64,000 bases of DNA from Symsagittifera roscoffensis (taxonomy: Eukaryota > Xenacoelomorpha > Acoela > Convolutidae): contig NC_087065.1 in assembly GCF_963678635.1 (NCBI RefSeq), forward strand, positions 33,539,679 to 33,603,678. Direction: 5' to 3'. The first letter of the stretch is position 1. Every line of letters begins with the position of its first letter. A program made the translations under genes and the position numbers. Shown piece by piece: positions 12,942 through 25,700 of the stretch. Under the pieces are notes generated by a model. It did not search any database and was not told where the DNA came from. It saw nothing but the letters and a program-made list of their open reading frames with translations.

Positions 12942-14271
12942 ATCCGATCTGGTAGAAAAAACGCTGATTATTCCTCCCAAATTGGCTATTTTCAGTAACT
13001 TTGCAGAAAATTACCCAACGTGAAATAGTTTTTTGCTTTTCACTCAAGATATCTTTTACTTTTAAGTTTCGAATTTGTCAGCGTAGTGGACTCAATTTGC
13101 GTTTGATTCTTTTTTTGAAATTTGATTACTCTTCTTTTTTTGAACAGAGACCCTTGAAGTCGGTTGTTGTGGTGTAAAATTTAAATCTTGAAACTTAACC
13201 ACTCAAATTTTTTATGACAAATTTTTGTGGCAGTTTTTGACTCAATGGGTGTCTACCCCTATGTTGTCAACTTAGTCCTCCCCTGATAAATACATATACT
13301 TACCAAGCCAACAGATAGATAGAAAAAAAACCAATAAACGCAAGGAAACAGAAAAATCTTATGTTTTATTTTTCAAAATCTCACTTTCTGAAAGTCACAC
13401 TCAAAGCCGAAAAAGCAATTTAAAAAAAACATATTTGAACCAATAATTACTATCTGAAATAATCTAAAAAATATATTTAATTAAATTTTGAAAAGTTTGA
13501 GCATGTCAGCTTGTAATTTGTAAGAAATACGTGCAGTGAAGACAGTATGTTTTACGGGCAACATATTTAGAACATGTTTACGGGAAAAATCTAGTTCCCA
13601 ATTACAATTCACTTGCTCTCGCAATCAAAAAAAAAAATCGCGCCTTCATCAGTAAAGTTTTGATGAACACTGGCTGTGAAAACTTATGGAAATAGTAAAA
13701 AAAAAAAACGAAAGGAATCATAGTTTTTTGCTAAGATTTAATCAACCAAGTATGATTTTTAGCGTTTTGTTTTCAAGTGCACACTTCGCTTCGTTCACAT
13801 TTTTTGAAAGCGCATGCATAGACTAAAACAGCAAATTTGACATTCTTATTTAAACATGCGTTTTTATTATGAATTGGTTGCTTTTTGGAAAACAATGTTC
13901 TGTCTTTGAAAGTCATTCCAAAAAACTTGTCATAGTTTTTGTAAGATTTTTCTTATGTTGTTTCAAGCTGAGTTTTTTCTATTTTAAATATTTGCTAATA
14001 CTGTAGTCTGAATTAGAGAGCATCTAATTGTTGCTAATGAAAAATTAAATTTTTGTTAGCTGCCACTAGTTAACCATGTGAATTTATCCTTAAATGGTTA
14101 TTTGGAAACCACATTTCAGCGTTGCTTGAATCCAGGGTAAAATAAATTTGTGCACACTTAAAAAAAAACCAAACCAAAATGCTTGTATCAAGGCAAAATC
14201 GGAAATTTATGAATGCTCTATAAAGAGTCTATAAAAACATGATCAATTGATAATGTTGAACAAAAGACAAT

Positions 14272-14531
14272 TGCATTGACTTGTGTAAAAAGCATCAAAA
14301 AAGACCGGCTCAAAAGTCATTACCAACTGAAATAATGCAAGCTAGTGTGACCAAATAACGCGTTGTAAGATGAAAAACACTTAACTTATTTATTCAAAAT
14401 GCTCGTGGGGGAAATAATCTTGTAATTTGTTTTGCATCTAGTAAGCGATAGTTAGACGAATTAGCTTGCATTAGTTCAGTTTGGAATGATTTATCAGCCA
14501 GCCTTCTTCTTTGCTTTCGACACGCGTCAAT
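14272..14531. repeat. foldback hairpin of unit 2
   Basis: The left arm (14,272-14,345) and right arm (14,458-14,531) are reverse complements over about 70 bp with some mismatches. The loop reads ACCAAATAACGCGTTGTAAG next to the left arm. Confidence 0.75.
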
Positions 14532-16270
14532 AGCAATCTGGTAGAAAAACGCTAATTGATCCTCCCAAATTCGCTAATTTCAATAACTTTGCAGAAATTG
14601 ACCAGACGTGATATAGTTTTTTTTTGCTCAAGATATTTTTTGCTTTTAAGTCTCGAAATTGTCAGCGCAGTGGACTCAATTTGCTTTTGATCTTTTTTTT
14701 TTAATTTTATTTACTCTTCTTTTTTGAACAGAGACCCTTGAAGTCGATTGCTGTGGTGTAAAATTTAAATCTTGAATCTTAACTACTCAAACTTTTTATG
14801 ACAAAATTTTGAGGCAGTTTTTGACTCAATGGGTGTCTACCCTTGTGTTGTCAACTTAGTCTTCCCCTGATAAATTCATATACTTACCGTAGCCAATAAA
14901 TAGATAGATGGAAAAAAGAGCCAATAAACGAAAGGAAACAGAAAAGTATTATTGTTTTATTTTTCTAGATCTCACTTTCTGAAATTCACACTCAAACCCG
15001 AAAAAGAAAATTAATAAAAACATTTGAACCAATAATTACTGCCTGAAATAATCTAAAAATAATATTTAATTAAATTTTGAAGAGTTTGAGCATGTCAGCT
15101 TGTACGTTGTAAGAAACACGTGCAGTGAATACAGTATGTTTACGGGAAACATATTTAGGAAAATTTGTTTACGGGAAAAATCTAGTTCCCAATTAAAAGT
15201 CACTTGCTCTCGCAATCAAAAAAAATTAAAAAAATCCTCGCGCATTTATCAATAAATTTTTGACGAACATTTGCTGTGAAAACTTATGAAAATAGTACAA
15301 AAAAAAACGAAAGGAATCATAATTTTTTGGTAAGATTTTATCAACCAAGTTTTCAAGTGCACACTTCGCTTCGTTCACATTTTTTGAACGCGCATGCATA
15401 GACTAAAACAGCCAATTCGACGTTCTTATTTTAACATGCGTTTTAATTATGAATTGGTTGCTTTTCGAAAACCACTGTCCTGTCTTTGAAAGTCATTCCA
15501 AAAAACTTGTCATAGTTCTTGTTAGATTTTTCTATATGTTGTTTCAAGCTCAGTTTTTTTTCTATTTTAGATATTTGCTAATACTGTAGTCTGAATTAGA
15601 GAGCATCTAATTGTTGCTACTGAAAAATTAAATTTTTGTTAGCTGCCACTAGTTAACCACGTGAACTTATCATTAAATGGTTACTTAACAATAAATTCTG
15701 CCACTATAAATTACTTCCACTATTTAATCATGTGAATTTATTGTTATATGATGATTTGATTAACCAAGTATGGATTTTAGCGTTTTTGTTTTCATTTGCA
15801 CACTGCGTTAGCTTTTTTGGAAAGCGGATTCCTAGAATAAAACAGCAAATTTGATATTCTTTTTTAAATATGCGTTTTGAATATGAATTGGCTGCTTTTT
15901 GAAAAACAATATCCTGTCTTTGGAAGTCATTCCCAAAAACCTGTCATTCTTTTGGTTAGATTTTTCATTATGTTGTTTCAAGCTCAGTTTTTTCTATTTT
16001 AGATGTTTGCTTATACTGTAGTCTTAATGAAAGAGCATCCAATTGTTGCTATTGAAAAATTAAACTTTTGTTAGCTGCCACTAGTTAACCATGTGAATTT
16101 ATCGTTAAATTGTTATTTTTAAACCACATTTCAGCGTTGCTTGAATCCAGGGTAAACTAAATTTTTGCACACTCAAAAAAAGACAAAAATACAAACTAAA
16201 ATGCTTGTATCAAGGCAAATTCTGCAAATTATGAATGCTCTATAAAAAGTCTATAAAAACTTGATCAATT

Positions 16271-16682
16271 GACAATTGCATTGACTTGTGTTGAAAGCAT
16301 CGAAAAAGACCTGCTCAAAAGTCATTACCAACTGAAATAATGCAAGCTAGCTGGACCAAATAACGCGATATAAGATGAAAAACACAAGTTATTTTTTCAA
16401 AATGCTCGTGGGGAAATACAAGACAATTGCATTGACTTGTGTTGAAAGCATCGAAAAAGACCGGCTCAAAAGTCATTACCAACTGAAATAATGCAAACTA
16501 GCTGGACCAAATAACGCGATATAAGATGAAAAACACAAGTTATTTTTTCAAAATGCTCGTGGGGAAATAATCTAGTCATTTGTTTTGCGTCTATTAAGCG
16601 TTAGTTAGACCAATTAGCTTGCATTAGTTGTTTGGAATGATTTTTCAGCCGGCCTTCTTCGTTGCTTTTGACACGCATCAAT
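16271..16682. repeat. foldback of unit 3 with a 151-bp direct duplication
   Basis: The left arm plus part of the loop, beginning GACAATTGCATTGACTTGTG, is present twice in tandem (starts 16,271 and 16,422, period about 151 bp, nearly identical). A single right arm follows (16,613-16,682). The loop has the same orientation as in unit 2. Confidence 0.8.
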
Positions 16683-17500
16683 AGCAATCTGGTAAAAAAA
16701 CCCTAATCAGTCCTCCCAAATTCGCTATTTTCAATGACTTTGCAGAAATTGACCAATTATGATAAAGTTCCTTTTTTGACTCAAGATATTTTTTCCTTTT
16801 AAGTCTCGAAATTGTCAGCGTTTGATTCTTTTTTTTTGAATTTTAATGACTATTATTTTTTTTGAACAGAAACAGTTGAAGTCGGTTGTTGTGGTGTAAA
16901 ACTTAAACCTTGAATCTTAGCCACTATTTTTTGTGGCAGATTTCGGCTCAATGGGTGTCTACCCTTGTAGTATCAATTTGCTCGTCCCATGATAAACACA
17001 TATACTTTCTCTAGCCACTAGACAGATTAAAAGAGCCAATAAACGCAATGAAACAATTCACTTTTACCAGTCGTCCCATGATAAAAAACATACTTACCAT
17101 AGCCAACAGACAGAACAGATAGCCAATGAACGCAAAAAAAGGACAAAAATATTAGTGTTTTCTTTTCTCTATCTAAAACTCACAATTCCTAAAGCTCTTT
17201 GAATTTCTTGAACAAAATTTATTTGGTAAATTTTTGATTAAAATAACTCAATTAGAGGTTACTTTTATTTTTTCATTCCGCTGGGAAACCTGAATACGAA
17301 AATCTTTTCTGAAAACTAGAAGTTGATCGCGTTTTTCGTGACGTTACACTTTTGCAGTTCAATATTGGAGTTTGCAATCTTTTTATACAGAGGCGAAGCT
17401 GCGGTTTGCAAACACTTGCGAGAACACGACCGAAAAGCAGCTCTATCAAGTGAGATAAAAAAAGTAGAAAAAAGCCTCGAACTAGCAAAAACTCGGCTAC

Positions 17501-17577
17501 GTGTAGGATTCGAATTTGCGAACTACTGCAATCAAGAGATCTTGAGTCTCACGCACTATCCACTTAGCCACACAAGC
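17501..17577 (-). other. tRNA-Leu(CAA)-like sequence, probably a SINE head or pseudogene
   Basis: On the minus strand an A-box-like TGGCTAAGTGG is followed by a 4-bp stem closing a 7-nt loop CTCAAGA (anticodon CAA at 17,542-17,544), and then a B-box-like ATTCGAATCC. The T stem does not pair properly and the acceptor ends match poorly, so it is unlikely to be a working tRNA gene. A tRNA-derived repeat or a degenerate pseudogene fits best. Confidence 0.35.
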
Positions 17578-18727
17578 TTAACAACCGACAATTACTAGTC
17601 ACGAATAACGCAGCTACAAATGCTATGAACTTGCCAGTTCATTTCAGCAAAAGTAGCACGAAAAGCAAATGGACTCACTTTTGCATCTAATAATTTGAAG
17701 TAGAACAATCTGACATCCACACTAATTTTGCATGCTACAAATCGCAAAGCATAAATCCACCTTATGCATTTCAAAAAATTGCCGGATATATTGAGGTAGA
17801 AAACTTCAGAATTCGAGTTTTCATTATTGTTATGTTGCTGGAAACAAATTATTTTTTTTCGGTTCATTTGATGAATTGAAAATGCATCTACTGTGTTAAC
17901 TTATTACTATTCGAATGTCAAAGCACATTCTATCAAAAAGCTGTAAAGGTAACCCACCATAAAGATGCCGCACCAATATTCGAGACTTACGTTGAAACAA
18001 AGAAGGTTTGCACTAATACACTAGCTTCGCAAGTGAACTAAATGAAATTAACTCAATCTAATAAGCAATCAAAACTCAAATCCCAAAGAATATTTGAGCT
18101 TGAGAAAACTTTTTTCGAAAAAAAATAATAACGCAAGTTTTACGAGTCATAACCAATTCATCGTATCTTGAGACTTATTTAATGCTTGTGTCTGATATTC
18201 AAAATTTTATTTAAGAAAAGTTAATGTTCTAACTCATTAGTAATTTCAGACTTATTTCCCAATTGCTAGCTTGCAGATGTTACACTTGAGTAGTATCGCA
18301 ATTGAATCCAAGCTCTCCTTTGCCTGTGATAACTTCAAGTCGGTATAGGGAACCAATCGCATGGTAAATGCGGCTTACCTCTATTCAACTTGGAACAATT
18401 TGGAGCGCAGGATAATTTACCATGGACAATAAATTCGCGTAACACTTTCAGCACAATTGACACCTTGACAGCGCCCTTCGATTAGTCCAGATCATGTCCA
18501 ACTTGACAATTTTTCAAGCCAATAAATTGTATTTAAAAAATTGTCACTTAAAATATTTTTTTTTCTAAATTTGAACTCAGCGAGTTGGCATGATAATAGA
18601 GTATAACAAATTTTTAAGAAAAAACTATTGTTTCGATCGCCAAAATTAGTCTGAATAATCAACATTACCCCAAACAAACGATTCCGTTACTTCTTAAAAA
18701 GTCGGATGAATAAGTTTGTTTATGCAC
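17578..18727. other. intergenic, nothing recognised
   Basis: Short open frames only, with no conserved domain and no clear repeat. Confidence 0.45.
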
Positions 18728-19122
18728 CAGTGGATTTAGAGGTGGGGGCGGACGCCCGCTCCCCTCAGGGATTCGACCACCTGCTGACTCAAACGTTCCC
18801 CTTTGTACTATTTTGAGATATCCATTTCTGGCTGACTGACTTGAAAATTTTTAAAGGCGCCTTTAGCGCCATTCTATACTAATTTTGAGGCCGGGACGCG
18901 CGCAAAAAAACGCGATGCTTTGGTCGAAATTTTCCAAAAACGCTTTTTTGGTATTTTTTTTTTACAAAAATTTGCCTGCGGCGCAGAAAATTTGGTCAAA
19001 TTGCGGTCTTTATAGTGATTTGGAAAGCTCAGAAAATAAATTTGGTCGACCTAAAAAAGGTCGCCAAAACTTAAAATTTCTTGAAAGTCCGCCCTCTCGA
19101 GAAATTCCTAGATCCGCGCCTG
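18728..19122. mobile_element. possible hAT-like non-autonomous element (MITE)
   Basis: The 395-bp segment is locally GC-rich. The left end reads CAGTGGATTTAG and then a G-rich run; the right end, reverse-complemented, reads CAGGCGCGGATCTAG. Ends of the CAG..GGATCTAG type are common in hAT-derived MITEs. I do not see a clean 8-bp target duplication, so the boundaries and class are tentative. The open frame inside it (18,885-19,133) is not a gene. Confidence 0.35.
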
Positions 19123-19756
19123 TGTTTGAATAATTTACTAAATAGCATACCAGTTATTTGCATCAGCACTTATTTAACCGAGGGAACATCGTAAGGCATT
19201 GTTGCCTGCCGTGTTGTCTTTTTGGGCTGGCGACTTATGAAGTTAATGTGAAACAAAAGTTTCAAGCAGCCAAAATACAAAATTGAACAGGAAACAATTT
19301 AAGACTGATTTCTCCTAATGAACGGGCAAACGAAAACATCAACTTAGTGAAATGCAATCTGTTCAATAACATTTCAAATATCTCCATTGTCATATAATGT
19401 TTTTTTTTCGCGAATATCTGAATACAAAAGTAACTGAGAATCTCAAATAGTACTCAATACTTGAAGCCATCAGCACTTCAACTATACTTTTCAAAAAAAT
19501 GCGACAAATAGATTAATTTAGTGATAATTAATTGATCTAAATTTCCACGGGAATGGATAGGATAATCTAAATTGCAGAACACATTCAATCTAGTTCAGCC
19601 GTACAAAACAGTACAATCTATCTCTATAATATTATTACTTCGAAAGTCAATTATTGAGCACCGAAACTTATATTGGACTAACTTATATTATCGTGTTTGT
19701 CAATAGTATGCTATTTGCGGGGTGTGTTGATTGAATGTCGAACTGTCTCTGTCTAT

Positions 19757-22700
19757 CTACTCTATCAATATTGTATCCTTTGGCAGAGGATGCATATTAC
19801 CTGCAAACAAAAATAGACATAGTTACAAACCTCCAAATGGTTAGAAAAACTTCCAACTTAGATTCTATTCCGCCCTTAAATCCACGCTCACCGTAGCTGA
19901 ATTGCGAGAAATGCATGGGCGTGCTTGTATCCATGCCAGACTGGAAACCCTGTGAAAAATTCATCTGGGCAGAGGACAGGGGAATCGTTTGGGAGGAGTT
20001 TTGTGTCCCATACGTGTAATCAGTTGCTGTGCGATTACTATTATTACTCTGCTGCTGGTGGTGATTGCTCACGTAGACGCTGCCCTGCTGCTGTTTGGCA
20101 CCTGGCTGTTGAATGTGGTGTGCAGGCGGCGATCGGTGGTGGTACATCGGTACTGGTTGATAGTTCGCGCCTGCATGAGCAACCCAGTTTTGGTGCTGCT
20201 GTTGCTGTCCCCTGATGTACATATTTGGACCCATTGGAGACATAACTGATAAAACACACTAATTTAAATACAAAATAACATCAAAAACGAGAATTTGATC
20301 ACAAAAGATAGTCGAGAAATTACCTCTTGAGTTCGTTCCCATGCCCGGAGATCCTGTTGTTCCATGCTGACTGTGATTTGCGACCATAGCTGCCCTGTAC
20401 TGTTGAGCCATAGCAGGAGACATCATATGACCAGGAGCACCTCGTATTGCATACATTTTAGCACCTTGCACTGATCTGCCAACCATTCCTGTCTGATGCA
20501 ACTGAGCGACATGGTGTTGCTGATATGGAGCCTGATTTGGATAAACGAACCTGGTGGTCATCCGGTTGGAACCCATAACATAACCCATGGGACCCGCGGG
20601 CATTCCCTTCATTCCGCTGGGATTCACTAGCCTGTGTATGCTGGGAGGGCGCATTACTTTAGCTGCAGTAGGAGCGTAGTTTGGATTATGGTTAATAACT
20701 CCACCAGAAATCTGCATCTGCTGTGTTACTAACTGAGCTTCTGTGGGGTTGCCGTACATTCGGGTAGCGGCCTGACCCGGAGACAAAGACAGATGACTCA
20801 TTTGCCGATGACTGCTTAAAGATGGCGAATGTTGGACTGGAGGTTCAGGAGCCGGTAAATTTGGATCAGCATGGCCTGGTTGACTAGGGGTCAAATTGGC
20901 CTGAGGCGTGATCACGGAAATTGCTTTGCTGGGACTGATTGCATTAACTGCTGACCCGTAGCCGATAGTTGACTCTGCGTGATGTTCTGTCGCAGCTTGC
21001 ATTATACTAGCAGGACCTATAAAAGTACTTGCTCAATAAAAATGTAATAAAATGATACAAAAACTCCGTTTTAGGCCAGATTAATGATAAACGAAATTAT
21101 CTAATAACCCGCAATAACAAATTCATCGGAGAGTGATTGTTCAAAGTAAGCTATAATATCGATTCCATTTAGTTTGTTTACATAGATTTGAATAGCTTCA
21201 GACCTACCAGATGATCCTCCCATATCAATCTGATTTTGCAGTCCCTGAGTTTGATGTGGATTTTCCTCGCCAGGATAGATTAGATCGTTGCAGGACTAAA
21301 AAAAATAAATCATAGTCGTTTATCTTCAATTACAATTTCTTCAAAAATGAGTTTAATTTAAGGGAAATTATCTTACAGAGTTCTGGTGATGCATTGGAAA
21401 TCTGTACTGCGGACTGCCTTTGAGCGCTACAATATTGTTGTTATGAGTCGGGGGACTCATGTATCTAGGCACGACTACACCTGAGGGCGAATGGGGCACA
21501 GGACTGGAATGTCGCACTCCCAGATGCTGCTGCTGCATTCCCAAGTGATGGACAACTGCATACGGGTGCTTTACAGGAGATGATGGCATTTGCGGGGAGG
21601 GTGTGGGCGGGTAACCCCCCGGTGATTGCAATTGGCTTGCCCATGTTGCTTCCATAGCCTGAGATGGTTGCTGTTGCATCATAGCCGGGGTACTTGGGGA
21701 GAACTCGACTGGTGACGCTAACCCCAGGGTCTGTTGGTGAGCCATGGCCTGTTGGTGGTGGGATTGCGGTGATTGCACCACAGGCGAATTCGTCAAAAAA
21801 TTTTGGTCAGCAGAAAGAACTGCTACTTTCGCTCCAATCGGAGATATCGCTGAATGGGAGCTTACATTAGCTTGGCCATGAACTTGCAGCTTACGCTTCC
21901 TGTTCGAACCTGTTTTACTTCTGCTGCCATCACTGGGACTATTTTGCACAGACTGCGGTAGTTCGGTCGGTTGAGCGGACATTGGGGATGACTGGTAGCA
22001 CGGAACAGGAAACCTGGGACAAGCAGCAGCGGCGACATTATTCGACGACATAGATTGCTCCACTAAGCTAGAATTTGGAGTCGAACTATCCTTCAGCACA
22101 CTGTGAGATGAGCAGGGCACCTTAGACGCCGAGATCCCTTTGAAGTGACCTACTTTTTGCTGGCTTTCATCAGCCACATTGGCCCGAAAGGTCATTGGAG
22201 ATTGAGTCTGCTGTTTCATAATCGCTGAGGTCGGAACCTTGTCAATTCTGGGTTTCAAAATAGGTACTATTCCACCCACATTAACATTTCTCTGTTGATT
22301 CATAAAATTTGGAAAAGCTCCCAAAACTTGATTTCCCGGCCGAGAGATTCCATTGGCGCCCACGTCCCCACTCACTCCATACTCTGTGTTATGCTTGCAA
22401 GGTGAATGTTTACCTTTGGGTCCCAGGAGGGAAGTGAACATGTTCCGGAGTCGTCGGGCGCCTTTATTGAACGCAAGAACTGATGTACCCGCTACTCTTC
22501 TCGCATCATACAATGGGTTGATCTAAATACAACAAGCTTTTCTCCATATTGCTAAAAAAAAATTTATGCTTTTCCATGCCTGTAAGAAGATTTACGGATT
22601 TTTACCTATCTATTTTTTTTGAAATGAGACCCTTATGCACCGTTAATTCTTCAATATGAAAAAATGGCCCAAATTAATGATTATGGCAGCAGTACACAGT

Positions 22701-25700
22701 TTGAAAGATTAGGATGGAAATCCTAGAGGATACCAGAGATAGTGATGCGTTGCTGTCTTCCTGCTTGTTTTCATTGTTTGACAGTAGTCCTACTTCTTCC
22801 GCTGCAACTTTAAAATGCACATTTGCATCATCTGTTGCTGCAGTTGCATTACCCACAAAAGCCCCGACTGTTTCCACGCCGCTAAAACCAGGCACTGGTA
22901 AAATAGTTGCTACCCTTAAAACATGTGACAATGCGAGTACACTGAGGCAAACGCCAAAAAATTGAAAACTGAAGACTTGACTGGGTCATTCAAAACATAG
23001 CCAACACAGTCGGAAAAGAGTCAATGAGCGAGAGAAAACAGAAAAAACGGACTTGGTTTTTTGAATTCTCAAATTCCGAATTTCAGATTAAAACAGATGG
23101 CTTTTAAGCTATTTGAATTTCTTGTGCAAATTATTAGAGTAACTTTTTTGACACAGGCGAAGCGGAGCTTCGCACCACTTGCGATAAATACAAAAAACAT
23201 AAGTCGACCAAAAAAATTTCAATGTTAAAAAAAATAGGTGAGCCAAATTTTTCGTTATGTCTAGATAAAAACAGCTAAGGGCCCAGCTACAGCTGAAGGT
23301 ATATGTTTGATATTGAATCAATTTGCTATACTGATGCGTCACGAAAAATGCGATCTCAAAAATTGGACTTTGCCCAAAACCGTAGTTGTTTCTTTACTAA
23401 AATAAAGAAGTTAAAAATACTAAAATTTTTTCGATAAACAATTTTGCCAAAGAGATAACATTTCTCTTACAGAAAATTAAGTAGCCGCCGCTTCTGCAGG
23501 AACCATTATCACAACCGGTTCTTTCAGTTGGAGTTGGAATTTTCATCTCAGATTTGATTGTAAAAATTTAAAAAGTTTCTAAACAACGGTCAAAACTTCT
23601 AAAAAAAGGGTCAAAAGGATTTCCAAAATCCATGACTTACTTTGTCTTGCAAAGAGCTTGCTGTGGTTTCTCGATTGAACACAACCTGAGAATTTGCGCG
23701 GTAGTTTTCGCGTAAAGTCAAAAAGTTTGCAAAAAACTTTCGAAATTTCAACTTCGACTTGTTTGAAGGCCATTTTTTTCTTAATATTTCAAAAGTAACC
23801 AGTTACAAACCAGTTATAACCAGTTACAAAAGTAGGCTTTCAACCACCTGTTGTTTCGGTTAAACCTATGATATCAGATTTGGCAGGATAGTTAGCGAGA
23901 GAAGGCCAAAAAAACAGTCAACTAATCAAAAATTTGACATTTCCGAGAATCAGAGCTTTTTGTGAGACAAATAGGGCAAACCCACTTATGCAGAAGAGAT
24001 TCAATCAACCTGTAATTTCAATTGAACCCAAAACCTCAGATTTGGGAGTAGTTCTCCAGAATTGTCAAAAAAACGGTCAAAAATTCAAAATTTTGATTTT
24101 TCCCAGTGCCATAACTTTTGGTTTCAGAAAAATTTGGGAGTAGGCGCATGGCATGTATAAGCAAATGAGCTTCTCATGACCCGTTCTTTGAATTGAACCC
24201 AAAATCTTATACATGGCAGGGTAGTTTTTCGAGAATTAAAAAACGGTCAAAATTTAAAAAAAAAAAGACTTTTCCGAGGACCATAACCTTTTGTGTAAAA
24301 AAAATTGGGCGTAGCCGCTCATGCAGGGAGTTTTGGAAACCATTAAATTCATTAAAACTAATAACTTGAATGGGGTATTTTTCGAGAAAACGAAAAAAAT
24401 GAGTCAAATATTCCCCCACAGACTTTTTCGAAGGCTGTAGACAGAGAGGTCAGGTAAAAAGAGACTCTACAGGCACACAAGGGAGTAGGTGGTCTTTCAA
24501 TTGATACTTTTTAAAAAAAAAGTCCGCAAATTTTGCGAAAAACCAAAATTTTTCCAATGAATTTGGAAATAGTTTTCCTTACTGAAAAAAAAAACGAAGT
24601 TTCAACAAACCGATTGGTCAATATTCAACCAACATGGAAAGTGCGATGGGGAGTGTTTAAGTTGTGCTTCCCTTGAAACGACCCAAAAATAGGTCAATCA
24701 GCCGAAATAATTTGGGCCGAGGAATTGTTTTTCAGCGAAACAAAAACAAACAAAGAAAAAACGAAGTCAAGGTACGTAAAATTAAAAACTATAGGAGTAA
24801 ATCAAACACAATGCAACGATTTCAAGATGTAAATCTAAGCCGACAACAGGTAAGCCGACAATTTTATTTGAAACAGAATATTTTCTGTTTGAAAAAAAAC
24901 AGGTCCTAGTCAGATTCAAGCCCAGGACCTTTGCCGTCCCTAGCAAATTCGTTACCTGCAGGCTAAGTTGGCCGGGAACGCAAATAACTTTAAATTCAAT
25001 ATGAACCAAGATACAAGTGAGTCTGCGCAACAAGTTGTTAACCTGAAAAAGTAGTAATAAAGTTAACCCAATTTAAGAAAAAACTGGATCAATAGGTAAC
25101 TTTTTTTTCCGCTGGGAAATCTGAAAATTAAAATCCCCACTCGAAACTAAAGTCGGGTTTTGCTTGTCGTGACCTTTACACTTTTGTCGTTCGATAAGGG
25201 AGTTTGCCTTCCTTTTAAGAAATCAAAAGAAATAAGAAATCAAAAGTCAAACCCCAAAAAAATCAAATTTGAACCTCAACAAATTTCGAAACATTTCATG
25301 AAAAAAAAAATCATCACGACCAAGGGCCTGAACTACGGTCATCGACTCTTAAAACAATAAGATAATTTGATACGCAGTTGAGCATAATTAGCCTTCATAT
25401 TAATCGCAGGTAAAGAATTTAAAGACACTTGCTCTTTTAATAGTAAACATAATTAAAAACCCTTATTTTTAGAACTCAATTAATTAATATGTACCTGTGT
25501 GGAGTAGACAAGACTGGAAACATTGACTCTCTTGGAGTAAAAAGATTATCCTCAGTCTGCTTGCGTTTTTGGGAAGGCATAAGTTCGTGATTCATCATTC
25601 TAATGGGGACACTGACAGTGGGTAGTGGTACGGGCTGCGGAGCCTCAGGTATCATGCCTCCATTCAGAGCAGCCAACTCCCGTTCCTTCTCCAGTTTAAG

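Larger units (their letters stand above)
12120..17110. repeat. tandem array of three diverged 1.3-2.1 kb units with foldbacks
   Basis: Landmarks repeat in the same order: a block around GTGCAGTGAAGRCAGTATGTT at about 12,210, 13,530 and 15,120; and a block around AATGGGTGTCTACCC at about 13,247, 14,830 and 16,950. Approximate units are 12.12-13.42, 13.42-15.02 and 15.02-17.08 kb. Each holds a foldback centred on AAGCTAATT/AATTAGCTT arms. Unit 3 is longer because it contains an internal partial copy (15.35-15.70 versus 15.78-16.13 kb) and a 151-bp duplication. No protein frame is conserved between the units, so this looks like a non-coding, segmentally amplified repeat. Confidence 0.85.

Noticed and set aside
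17501-17577. Functional tRNA-Leu gene
   Set aside because: The acceptor and T stems do not pair adequately, so it was kept only as a tRNA-like repeat.
18885-19133. 82-codon open frame in the GC-rich patch
   Set aside because: It lies within the probable MITE, has low-complexity Lys/Phe-rich content and no similarity to any domain.
19925-20249. Plus-strand frames rich in Cys and Ala opposite ataxin-7 exon 12
   Set aside because: They arise from the CAG/CAC-rich glutamine-histidine coding on the minus strand and have no independent support.
22714-22965. Plus-strand 83-codon frame
   Set aside because: It is opposite ataxin-7 exon 8, whose minus-strand reading is supported by splice phase on both sides.
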